From assembly GCA_040902585.1 (NCBI GenBank), contig JBBDXA010000062.1, positions 1 to 41,934 on the forward strand: a DNA stretch of 41,934 bases, in the 5' to 3' direction. Position numbers and translations under genes: made by a program. Numbering within the stretch: position 1 is the stretch's first letter; the number at the start of each line of letters is the position of its first letter. Origin of the DNA: JBBDXA01 sp040902585 (GTDB taxonomy: Bacteria > Planctomycetota > Phycisphaerae > Phycisphaerales > Phycisphaeraceae). This document shows, piece by piece, positions 26,639 through 33,554 of the stretch. The notes beneath the pieces were generated by a model that had not been told where the DNA came from, made no database searches, and worked only from the letters and a program-made list of their open reading frames with translations.

Positions 26639-26684
26639 ATGCATTTCACGGATATCATTGATGCATGGCGTGCATAGATAAAAT
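26639..26684. promoter_or_regulatory. katG-oxyR intergenic operator/promoter region
   Basis: Three ATGCAT-like half sites occur at 26639-26644, 26661-26666 and 26670-26675 (GTGCAT). The first two are spaced 22 bp, and the last two form ATGCA-N5-TGCAT. On the + strand TTGATG (26658-26663), 15 bp and TAAAAT (26679-26684) could be the oxyR promoter overlapping these sites, which would allow autorepression. Binding by the adjacent regulator is inference. Confidence 0.4.
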
Positions 26685-26708
26685 CGGCCCTGTCCCGCGG
26701 AGAATCTC

Positions 26709-27596
26709 ATGGACTTCGACCAGTTGCGTTATTTCCTGCAAGTCGCCGAGCGCGGCAACTTCACGCGTGCGGCCGAGGACCTGCGGATTTCCCAGCCGGC
26801 GCTGAGCCGGTCGATTCAGAAGCTGGAAGACGAACTCGGGCAGCCCGTCTTCGAACGAAGGACGCGCTCCGTCTCGCTGACGGAAGCCGGCACCCTGATG
26901 CAGGCACGGGCACAGCAGGTGCTGGCGATCCTCGAAGACGCAAGAGCCGAGATCACCGATGACGGCCAAAGCGGTCGCGTCCGAGTCGGCGCGATCCCGA
27001 CGATCGCGCCCTATTTCTTGCCGAAGATTCTCCAGCGCTTCTCGGCCGCGTTCCCCAGGGCATCGCTCCTCGTGCAGGAGAGCACGACCGATCTGCTGCT
27101 CAAGAGCTGCACGCAGGGCGAGATCGATCTGGCGATCGTCGCGCTGCCGGTTCCGGCCAAGTATCTGGAAATCGAACCGCTGTTCGAGGAAGAGCTGTTG
27201 CTCGTCATGCCGCCGAATCATCCTCTGGCGGATAAATCGAGAATCCGTCTGGGCGATGTGAAGCCTTTCCCTTTTGTATTGCTCGACGAAGCGCATTGCC
27301 TTTCGGACAACATCGTGTCCTTCTGTCGCCAGCAATCGTTCAACCCTGTGGCCGTGGAACGCATCAGCCAGTTGACGATGGTGCAGGAACTGGTGTCGCT
27401 ATCGCACGGCGTTTCCATGATCCCCGCCATGGCGCGGCAATGCGACGAAAGCGATCGTCGAGTTTATCGATCCCTGGCGAATCCGAAACCGATGCGCACG
27501 ATCGCGGTCGTGTGGAACCCGTACCGTTTTCAAAGCCGGCTGTTGAAAGCTTTTCGAGCGCATCTTCGCCAATCAACCTGCTCCCACGGTGGATGA
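26709..27596 (+). CDS. oxyR: OxyR-type LysR peroxide regulator
   Basis: LysR-family activator, 295 residues. The N-terminal winged helix-turn-helix (1-60) includes LRYFLQVAERGNFTRAAEDL and SQPALSRSIQKLE. The regulatory domain contains DEAHCLSDNIVSFCRQQS, placing C197 and C206 with the same spacing as the redox cysteines C199/C208 of E. coli OxyR. Divergence from katG strongly supports peroxide-dependent activation of katG. Confidence 0.93.
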   Translation: MDFDQLRYFLQVAERGNFTRAAEDLRISQPALSRSIQKLEDELGQPVFERRTRSVSLTEAGTLMQARAQQVLAILEDARAEITDDGQSGRVRVGAIPTIAPYFLPKILQRFSAAFPRASLLVQESTTDLLLKSCTQGEIDLAIVALPVPAKYLEIEPLFEEELLLVMPPNHPLADKSRIRLGDVKPFPFVLLDEAHCLSDNIVSFCRQQSFNPVAVERISQLTMVQELVSLSHGVSMIPAMARQCDESDRRVYRSLANPKPMRTIAVVWNPYRFQSRLLKAFRAHLRQSTCSHGG

Positions 27597-27712
27597 CGTT
27601 CATCCACACGACGTGGCGACAGTCCTTGATCGGCAGGGCGCGGCAATGCGTGCGGGGCATCATTGCGCCCAACCTGATCTGTACGGAGTGAAGACGGTGC
27701 GTGCGAGGCCCC

Positions 27713-27770
27713 TTGCAATCGGACGAAAACACACTATAATCGTATAAATATGTCCGAATATCGTTTTCAA
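27713..27770 (+). promoter_or_regulatory. Promoter and AT-rich operator of the Rrf2 operon
   Basis: TTGCAA (27713-27718), 16 bp and TATAAT (27735-27740) form a good sigma-70-type promoter. Immediately downstream is an AT-rich stretch with AATAT-N5-AATAT and an approximate outer dyad (CGTATA ... TATCG). That is the kind of site bound by Rrf2-family repressors, so autoregulation is likely. Confidence 0.55.
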
Positions 27771-27783
27771 CGAGGAAGCCCGA

Positions 27784-28224
27784 ATGATCTCCCAGACTTC
27801 TGAGTACGCCCTGCGCGCAATCGTGCATCTGGCGGACCAGGCGGAATCTTCGCTCACCACGCCGCAGATCGCCGAGACCACGCGCGTTCCGGTCGGCTAC
27901 CTCGCCAAAGTCCTCGGCCAGCTCGCCAAGGCCGGCCTGGTTCGATCCCAGCGCGGACTGCATGGCGGATTCTCCATCGCCCGGGCGCCCCAGGACATCA
28001 CCGTCCTCGACGTGATCAATGCCGTCGACCCGGTCCAGCGCATCCACACTTGCCCGCTCGGCCTGAAGGCTCACGGCAAGAAGCTCTGCCCGCTTCACCG
28101 CCAACTTGACGACGCGATGGCCTCCATCGAACGCGCCTTCGGCTCCAGCACCATCGCCGACCTGCTCGCGGATCCCTCCTCCAGCAAGCCGCTGTGCGAT
28201 GTCGCCGGTGGACGCAGACGCTGA
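27784..28224 (+). CDS. Rrf2-family regulator, NsrR-like
   Basis: 146 residues. N-terminal winged helix-turn-helix (MISQTSEYALRAIVHLAD, VPVGYLAKVLGQLAKAGLV, RGLHGGFSIAR), then a cysteine loop with C in HTCPLGL and C in KLCPLH, plus a third Cys near the C-terminus (KPLCDVAGG). NsrR and IscR use three cysteines in a loop; the wider spacing here may still hold an Fe-S cluster. The gene precedes a haemoglobin and its reductase, so nitric oxide sensing is the best guess. GAGGA precedes the ATG. Confidence 0.87.
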   Translation: MISQTSEYALRAIVHLADQAESSLTTPQIAETTRVPVGYLAKVLGQLAKAGLVRSQRGLHGGFSIARAPQDITVLDVINAVDPVQRIHTCPLGLKAHGKKLCPLHRQLDDAMASIERAFGSSTIADLLADPSSSKPLCDVAGGRRR

Positions 28225-28370
28225 TATTCAATCCTTCGAATCATCCTCAGAAGAGAAACGCGAATCATGATCCGCCAGGTGTTTTGGCATGTCATGCTTC
28301 GATATCACCGACACCGCTCCAGAGTTGAGCGGACCCATAGCGGCCACCGGCCGCGGAAAGGAAAACGAAC

Positions 28371-28754
28371 ATGGCGAGTCTTTACGAACAACTGGGAGGG
28401 TCTGCCGCGGTCGATGCGGCTGTGGACATCTTCTACCGCAAGATGCTCAGCGATGATCGCGTCGCGCATTTCTTCGACGACATCGACATGGATGAACAGG
28501 CCGCCAAGCAGAAGGGATTTCTCACGATGGTCCTCGGCGGTCCGCACAACTACACCGGCAAGAGCATGCGCGAAGGGCATGCCCACTTGATCGCCCGCGG
28601 CCTGAACGATTCCCATGTGGACATCGTCATCGAACATCTCGGCGCCACGTTGAGCGAACTCGGCGTTGGCGCAGAACAGATCGCCCAGGTCGCGGCCCTC
28701 GCCAACTCGGTGCGCGATGACGTCCTCAACCGCGATCCCATTCCCGCGAAGTGA
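28371..28754 (+). CDS. Truncated haemoglobin, group I
   Basis: 127 residues with the 2-over-2 globin pattern: LYEQLGGSAAVDAAVDIFY at the N-terminus, VAHFFDDIDMDEQAAKQKGF, FLTMVLGGPHNYTGKSMREGHAHL, where the second His region carries the proximal ligand, and the C-terminal helix. B10 Tyr is present (DIFYRKML), as in NO-dioxygenating trHbN. AAAGGA precedes the ATG. Followed by a ferredoxin-type reductase, it probably oxidises NO to nitrate with O2. Confidence 0.92.
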   Translation: MASLYEQLGGSAAVDAAVDIFYRKMLSDDRVAHFFDDIDMDEQAAKQKGFLTMVLGGPHNYTGKSMREGHAHLIARGLNDSHVDIVIEHLGATLSELGVGAEQIAQVAALANSVRDDVLNRDPIPAK

Positions 28755-28861
28755 GGTCATCACCCCCATTGACCCGCTCGCAGATCGCGGCCTGGTGGGG
28801 GTCGCGATCTGCGGACAAGCGGTCACTCGTCATCCACACATCGGTCCTTACAGAGTTCGTT

Positions 28862-29833
28862 ATGGCAACTGTGACATTCAACGAAAACGACTATGCCCTT
28901 GCTCCCGGCGAAACGGTACTTGACGCCTTGCTGCGGCACGGTGTGGCCGCGCCCTACTCGTGCAAGTCCGGCACCTGCCAGTCCTGTCTGATGCGCGTCA
29001 CGCAAGGCACGCCGCCGAGCGCATCGCAAATCGGATTGAAGGATTCGCTGAGGGCACGCGGCTTCTTCCTGCCTTGCGTCTGCGTGCCTGAAGCGGACCT
29101 CGCCATTGCCTCGCCTGACGGGGCTGACGTCGCCGCGATCGCCTACGTCGTCGGCACGCATCGACTCAGTCATGATGTCGTTCGCCTGCTGCTGCGACCC
29201 GAGACGCCCTTCGAATACCGCGCGGGACAGTTCATCAACCTCGTGCGGGAAGATGGCCTGATCCGCAGCTACTCCATCGCCAGCCTTCCGCAAGGCGATG
29301 AACACCTGGAACTGCACGTCCGTCGCATCCCCGGCGGGCGCATGAGCAACTGGATTCACGATGACATTCAGCCCGGCGATCAGGTCCAGGTGCGCGGCCC
29401 TTCGGGTGATTGCTTCTACCTGCCTGACAACCCGAGACAGGATCTGCTGCTCGTGGGCACCGGCACCGGACTCGCGCCGCTCTACGGCATCATCCGCGAT
29501 GCCCTGGAACACCATCACGAAGGTCGCATCGCCCTGTATCAGGGCGCGCTGGACGCAACGGGGCTTTATCTGGTTGATGAGCTTGAAGAACTCGCGCGGT
29601 TCAGTCCGCGGATCACTTACACGCGCTGTCTCGTTCGCGGCGAGCCGGGGCCGGGCGTGGAGGTGGGATCGCTGGATCAGATCGTGCTGAGTCAGATGGC
29701 GAAGCTGAAGGGCTGGCGCGTGTACCTGTGCGGCAATCCCGAGCTCGTCCAGATGCTCCGCAAGAAAGCCTTCCTCGCAGGGGCGGCGATGAAGGAAATC
29801 CACAGCGATGCGTTCATCATGGCCAAGTCGTAG
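28862..29833 (+). CDS. 2Fe-2S/FAD/NAD(P)H oxidoreductase
   Basis: 323 residues. N-terminal plant-type 2Fe-2S ferredoxin domain (C in YSCKSGTCQSC and a fourth Cys in LPCVC), FAD-binding barrel (IRSYSIAS, about 137-144), and NAD(P)-binding domain (LLVGTGTGLAPLYG, then YLCGNPELV). This is the electron chain of phenol hydroxylase- or flavohaemoglobin-type reductases. It lies 107 bp after the truncated haemoglobin and could re-reduce it, making a two-gene equivalent of flavohaemoglobin. The ATG at 28862 matches the ferredoxin fold start; the frame extends upstream without homology. Confidence 0.92.
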   Translation: MATVTFNENDYALAPGETVLDALLRHGVAAPYSCKSGTCQSCLMRVTQGTPPSASQIGLKDSLRARGFFLPCVCVPEADLAIASPDGADVAAIAYVVGTHRLSHDVVRLLLRPETPFEYRAGQFINLVREDGLIRSYSIASLPQGDEHLELHVRRIPGGRMSNWIHDDIQPGDQVQVRGPSGDCFYLPDNPRQDLLLVGTGTGLAPLYGIIRDALEHHHEGRIALYQGALDATGLYLVDELEELARFSPRITYTRCLVRGEPGPGVEVGSLDQIVLSQMAKLKGWRVYLCGNPELVQMLRKKAFLAGAAMKEIHSDAFIMAKS

Positions 29834-29877
29834 CAGATCGAATTGTGAGGGCACTGCGTCGCGTGGCTCTTGAAGTG

Positions 29878-30177
29878 ATGATGCAGCCAACTGAACCGGA
29901 ATCATCTGCCCCAGTCAAACCAGCGGCCCCGATCGAGCCAACTGGCTCGGAGCCGGTCATCGTCCGTTGGCTTGAGGCGATCCATCTCTTCATGCGCCAG
30001 ATCGATTCGCGGGCGCTCGAAGTACTTTGCCTTTGCGTCAACGGCGAACGGCGCGTGCTTCGACGCGGTCGGCATCCGCGGCGTTCTCGAAGTGACTGCG
30101 CTGGTCTGGAGGGGTTTGCATCTGATGGCGCTGCGCGCGGCATTCCTGGCAGCGAGGTCACGCCGCGCGACGGGTGA
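29878..30177 (+). CDS. Hypothetical protein, possibly frameshifted
   Basis: Unrecognised. The N-terminus is Pro/Glu-rich (MMQPTEPESSAPVKP), then a helical stretch (VRWLEAIHLFMRQIDSRALE). In another phase, ending at 30214, the downstream sequence is a better hydrophobic helix (GVLEVTALVWRGLHLMALRA), so a single frameshift may have split one protein of about 110 residues. Confidence 0.3.
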   Translation: MMQPTEPESSAPVKPAAPIEPTGSEPVIVRWLEAIHLFMRQIDSRALEVLCLCVNGERRVLRRGRHPRRSRSDCAGLEGFASDGAARGIPGSEVTPRDG

Positions 30178-30246
30178 GCCAGAGTTTTGCGATGGCGTGA
30201 GGAAGCTGGTTTGATCAACGGGCCGCTCGGGGCAGCGTCACTGACT

Positions 30247-30279
30247 GCGATCGCCTTGTAGCGGTTTTGTAGCGATCGC
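30247..30279. repeat. Two GCGATCGC palindromes around a TTGTAGCG direct repeat
   Basis: GCGATCGC occurs at 30247-30254 and 30272-30279, enclosing TTGTAGCG at 30256-30263 and again at 30267-30274. It lies in a 313-bp gene-free stretch (30215-30527) that also contains the tRNA-like 17-mer and a large hairpin. Function unknown. Confidence 0.4.
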
Positions 30280-30389
30280 CCACAATTGATCCTGTGCGCA
30301 CCTTGTTGAGGATCAGTTGACACTGGGCAACAAACCGCTGAAAATGGAGTTATCAATCGGCGTCTCAAGCGACAAGACGCACGAACAGA

Positions 30390-30406
30390 GAATCCCTCCC
30401 TTTCCG
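30390..30406 (+). repeat. 17-bp copy of the tRNA-Ser 3' end, att-like
   Basis: GAATCCCTCCCTTTCCG matches positions 83-99 of the tRNA-Ser fragment at 16 of 17 bases. Such 3'-end tRNA copies mark attachment sites of integrated elements. No integrase is recognised between the two copies. Confidence 0.35.
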
Positions 30407-30419
30407 TTGGTTCACAACG

Positions 30420-30458
30420 TGCTCCGCGATGGGTTGCCTTGCAGCCTGACGCGGAGCA
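30420..30458. repeat. Stable stem-loop before the MATE fragment
   Basis: TGCTCCGCG (30420-30428) pairs with CGCGGAGCA (30450-30458), and inside this GGTTGC pairs with GCAGCC around CTT. The result is a roughly 15-bp stem with one internal loop. It may be a terminator or part of a dispersed repeat. Confidence 0.5.
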
Positions 30459-30527
30459 TGTTTGATTTGGTGGGGAAGTTGGCGCGATGATTGCGAACGG
30501 AGAAGTGTCTGATGCGGGCTTGAGTAC

Positions 30528-30926
30528 ATGGACGAATCCACACCACCGCCGCCGCCGCCGCCGCGGTCCCTGCTGCGGGCCCTGGGCGATGCCCTGCGCG
30601 GCACGGAGATGGACTACACGCAGGGCAGCATGGCGCGGGCGATTCTGCTGCTGGCGGTGCCGATGATGCTTGAGATAGCGATGGAGTCAGTCTTCGCGGT
30701 GGAGGATGTGTTTTTCGTCTCGTCGCTCGGAGCGTCGGCAGTCGCGACGGTGGGACTGACGGAAGCAGTGCTCACACTGGTGTATGCCGTGGCAATCGGG
30801 TTCTCGATGGGCACCACGGCTCTGGTCGCGCGGCGCATCGGTGAGAAGAATCCGGTGCAGGCCGCGGAAACGGCGGGGGAAGTAGAAGTTGCAGCAGGTG
30901 TGAGTGTGAAGGGAGAGGTGATCTGA
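30528..30926 (+). pseudogene. Truncated MATE-family efflux transporter
   Basis: 132 residues, against about 450 for a complete protein. A Pro-run N-terminus (STPPPPPPPRS) is followed by normal MATE sequence: MARAILLLAVPMMLEIAMES, VFFVSSLGASAVATVGLTEA and GFSMGTTALVARRIGEKNP. Homology stops near 30878 and the last residues are encoded by a dispersed repeat. The remaining nine or so helices are absent downstream, so no transporter can be made. Confidence 0.85.
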
Positions 30927-31075
30927 GTTGAACTCCCCTCCCTCTCAGGGAGGGGCTGGGGGAGGGTCGGTCGAACAGATTCCGCTGATCGCCGTGGCAA
31001 GTTGCGTCAACGTATGCCGTGCGCTCGTCCCTCCCCTGACCTCTCCGTGTCCCCCGGTGGCGGGAGGGGAATCGG
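30880..31075. repeat. Dispersed-repeat cluster between MATE fragment and ABC gene
   Basis: CCCCTCCCT-CTC-AGGGAGGGG (30935-30955) is a perfect 9-bp hairpin followed by GCTGGGGGAGGGT. A second GC-rich imperfect palindrome at 31028-31070 contains CCCTCCCCTGACC and GGCGGGAGGGG. Both look like the short REP-type repeats common in GC-rich genomes. They replace the 3' end of the MATE gene and supply the C-terminal codons of the ABC ATPase. Confidence 0.7.
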
Positions 31076-31732
31076 AACAGTCTCAAGTCGCCCGGCATGC
31101 ATTTGCATGACGCAATCGGCCGCGGCTGCGCTGCGGTCATCGTGCGTCACCAGCAGCACCGCGCCGCCTTCATCCGCAAAACCGCGCAGGGCGTCGAGCA
31201 CGACCTGTGCGTTCTCCGGATCGAGGTTCCCCGTCGGCTCATCAGCGAGCAGGAGCTTCGGTTGATTCAGCAGAGCGCGGGCCAGGGCAGTGCGCTGGCG
31301 TTCGCCGGTGGAAAGCTCGGCAGGCACGTGCGCGGCGCGATGGGTCATGTTGAAGCGAGCAAGCAATTCATCCGCCCGGCTCGGGGCGTTGGCTGAAGGG
31401 GCGGCGATCGACGCGGCCAGCACATTGTCGCGCACACTCAGGTAAGGCACCAGATGAAACTGTTGAAAGACGAAGCCGAGGGTCGTCGCGCGAAGCCTGG
31501 CGCGATCCTCCGCTGAGCCTGCGTAAAGGTCTTTGCCTTGAAGTGAAATCGTGCCGCGGGTGGGGCGGAGCAGCGCGCCGCCTGTAAGCAGGAGAGTGGA
31601 TTTACCGCAGCCGCTGGGGCCGCGCACGGCGATGAAGTCGCCTGCTCCAAGCGTGAAGGTGACATCATCCAGCGCGCGTACCTCGCCGGTTCCAGATGGG
31701 TAAGTCTTGCTGACGCTCTTGAAATCGAGCAT
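31007..31732 (-). CDS. ABC transporter ATPase, LolD/MacB type
   Basis: 241 residues. Walker A GPSGCGKST, Q-loop VFQQFHLVPYLSV, signature LSTGERQRTALARALL (LSTGE in place of LSGGQ), Walker B LLLADEPTGNLDP and H-loop LVTHD. The length and EPTGNLD motif indicate the LolD/MacB/FtsE group that works with FtsX-like permeases on lipoproteins or peptides. No permease gene is adjacent. The last 20 or so residues (from about PIPLPPPGDTERSGEGRA) are encoded by a dispersed repeat and have no family counterpart. Confidence 0.9.
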   Translation of the reverse strand: MLDFKSVSKTYPSGTGEVRALDDVTFTLGAGDFIAVRGPSGCGKSTLLLTGGALLRPTRGTISLQGKDLYAGSAEDRARLRATTLGFVFQQFHLVPYLSVRDNVLAASIAAPSANAPSRADELLARFNMTHRAAHVPAELSTGERQRTALARALLNQPKLLLADEPTGNLDPENAQVVLDALRGFADEGGAVLLVTHDDRSAAAADCVMQMHAGRLETVPIPLPPPGDTERSGEGRAHGIR

Positions 31733-31752
31733 GGATCGTTGTCTCGTTGCAG

Positions 31753-32157
31753 CTAGGTCATGTCGATTGTCGCAAACCCGCCAGAGAGAAGCACTTCACT
31801 GATCATACGAAACACGGTCTGCGGATACGGCACGTCACGCTCGTCAGGCATCCAGATGGTTAGTGGTGGCTGCGTGAAGAACGTCACCATTGGCAGAGGC
31901 ACCGCGAGTATGTCTCGCTCGCCAACCATGAGCCCGCCAGATCGCCAACCTCGGCGATAGAGCCATCGCCCGAAGCTCGCTGCCGGCACCCACCACGGCC
32001 ACTTTTCAACGAGGTAGAGCCAGCTATGTTCGCCGAGTTCCTTGCCGCATTGCAACGCCAGGCGATCAGGATAAGCCGTCACCTCGTCCACTCCGTCCAA
32101 CCCGTCCACTCGTGTCGGCACGAATCGGATGGATGTTTGAGGTTTCGCGTCGGTCAT
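31753..32157 (-). CDS. Hypothetical protein
   Basis: 134 residues from the ATG at 32157, no recognised family. It is rich in aromatic residues (WLYLVEKWPWWVPAASFGRW) without a signal peptide or clear membrane helix. The start overlaps the esterase stop (TGATG), so it is translated with it, and it ends 20 bp before the ABC ATPase start. These three genes form a - strand operon. Confidence 0.65.
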   Translation of the reverse strand: MTDAKPQTSIRFVPTRVDGLDGVDEVTAYPDRLALQCGKELGEHSWLYLVEKWPWWVPAASFGRWLYRRGWRSGGLMVGERDILAVPLPMVTFFTQPPLTIWMPDERDVPYPQTVFRMISEVLLSGGFATIDMT

Positions 32158-32882
32158 CACTTCGCGCGCTTCTGCTTGAGCAACCATTCATACAACTCTT
32201 TGCTGTTGTACGCGCGGACCCACGAGTCGTGCCCGACGTTTTCGTAGATGGTGAAGGTCACCTCGCCGCCGGCTTCCTTCAGGGCATCGACCATGCTCTG
32301 TGACTGTTCGAGTTTGACGGCCGTATCCTTGTCGCCGTGAAAGACCCACGTGGGCACGCCTTTCATCGCCTTGACGGTCTGCGGGTTGCCGCCGCCGCAG
32401 ATGGGCACCGCCGCGGCGAACAGTTGCGGATATTTCGTACAGAGTGCCCACGTTCCAAAGCCGCCCATCGACAGGCCGGTGCAGTAGAGGCGATCCGTGT
32501 CCACGCGATGACTCTTGCTGACATCCTCAATGAGCGCCTTGAGCACATCCGAATCCCAGCGCTGGTCCTTGGGGCACTGCGGCGAGACGATGATGAACGG
32601 CATGTCCTTGCCCTTATCCACGAGCATGGGCGGGCCGTGCTTCTTGAGGACTTCGATGTTGTCGCCGCGCTCGCCTGAGCCGTGAAGGAAGAGCAAGAGG
32701 GGAACCTTCGCGTCCTTCTTAGCTTCATAATCGTTGGGCAGGTAGAGCAGGTAGCCCAGCGTCGCTTCCTTTCCGTTCACGGTGCTGTTGAAAGTCTTGG
32801 CGGTCTGATCCGCCGAGGCATTGGGTGTGATGAAGAGGATCGCGGCGAGAATCAGGCCGAGGGCGATTCGCGATGGATGCAT
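32157..32882 (-). CDS. Secreted alpha/beta-hydrolase esterase
   Basis: 241 residues. Signal peptide (about 5-24, cleavage near NASADQ), then LLLFLHGSGERGDN (oxyanion region), nucleophile Ser in GLSMGGFGTWAL, an Asp in FHGDKDTAV and the final His in ENVGHDSW. This complete triad fits the polyhydroxybutyrate-depolymerase / prolyl-oligopeptidase-like esterases with a Gly-x-Ser-x-Gly elbow. AAGGAG before the ATG at 32882 fixes the start. The substrate is unknown. Confidence 0.88.
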   Translation of the reverse strand: MHPSRIALGLILAAILFITPNASADQTAKTFNSTVNGKEATLGYLLYLPNDYEAKKDAKVPLLLFLHGSGERGDNIEVLKKHGPPMLVDKGKDMPFIIVSPQCPKDQRWDSDVLKALIEDVSKSHRVDTDRLYCTGLSMGGFGTWALCTKYPQLFAAAVPICGGGNPQTVKAMKGVPTWVFHGDKDTAVKLEQSQSMVDALKEAGGEVTFTIYENVGHDSWVRAYNSKELYEWLLKQKRAK

Positions 32883-33071
32883 GGAAGGGCTCCTTAAGGG
32901 AGCGATTATGGTAACAGGCGTCGCGTTCGCGGCGAAGGCGGAGGCAGACATTGTTCGACGGAGTATCGAGCGTCGTTAGAATTGGAGGCAGGGAAGGGCA
33001 ACACGAACGATGCGATGTAGAATCCCTCATCATTCATGTGTGATCTGTCGATGTCCGGGACGAACAGAGCA

Positions 33072-33554
33072 ATGAACTTCCATCAGGTGATTAAACCCAT
33101 GTCAGCCGGGCCTCATCGTCGAACAGGCGCGATCCGTCCGCATGTCCGGGGGTTGCGGTTCCTGATCATCACCCTCGTGTTCGCTTCATTTGTTAGGGGC
33201 CACGCGATGGCTGAAGGTGTTCCCGCGCCTGAAACGGGTGCGGATGTGGCCGCGACGGTATTGGATCAGACGGCGTTCGTGGAAGATCGCGAACTCATCA
33301 CCGCTTTTCTGGCTGTGGCGGGACTGCTGGCCGTGGTCTTGAAGCGACAGCGGATCGGACTGATTGCCCACGCTCGCTGGCTGGTGGCGGCTTATGTCGC
33401 GATGGCGCTCGGTTGCGTGTTCACGGTGGCTGAAACCTATTTTCTCCCGCAGGTTCTCAACGCGCTGGAGCACATTTCCTATTTACTGTGTACGGTCTCA
33501 CTCGGCCTCTTTTGCTGGCGCGCGGGCTGTCGGCGGGAGGTGGCGCTGCCTTGA
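33072..33554 (+). CDS. Small membrane protein preceding the hybrid kinase
   Basis: 160 residues from the ATG at 33072 (33051 and 33099 are also possible). It has a signal-type or first membrane helix (LRFLIITLVFASFVRG), then helices around LITAFLAVAGLLAVVL, ARWLVAAYVAMALGCVF and ISYLLCTVSLGLFCW. No family recognised. The stop overlaps the probable TTG start of the kinase (TTGA, 33551-33554), so it may be an input subunit of that sensor. Confidence 0.6.
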   Translation: MNFHQVIKPMSAGPHRRTGAIRPHVRGLRFLIITLVFASFVRGHAMAEGVPAPETGADVAATVLDQTAFVEDRELITAFLAVAGLLAVVLKRQRIGLIAHARWLVAAYVAMALGCVFTVAETYFLPQVLNALEHISYLLCTVSLGLFCWRAGCRREVALP

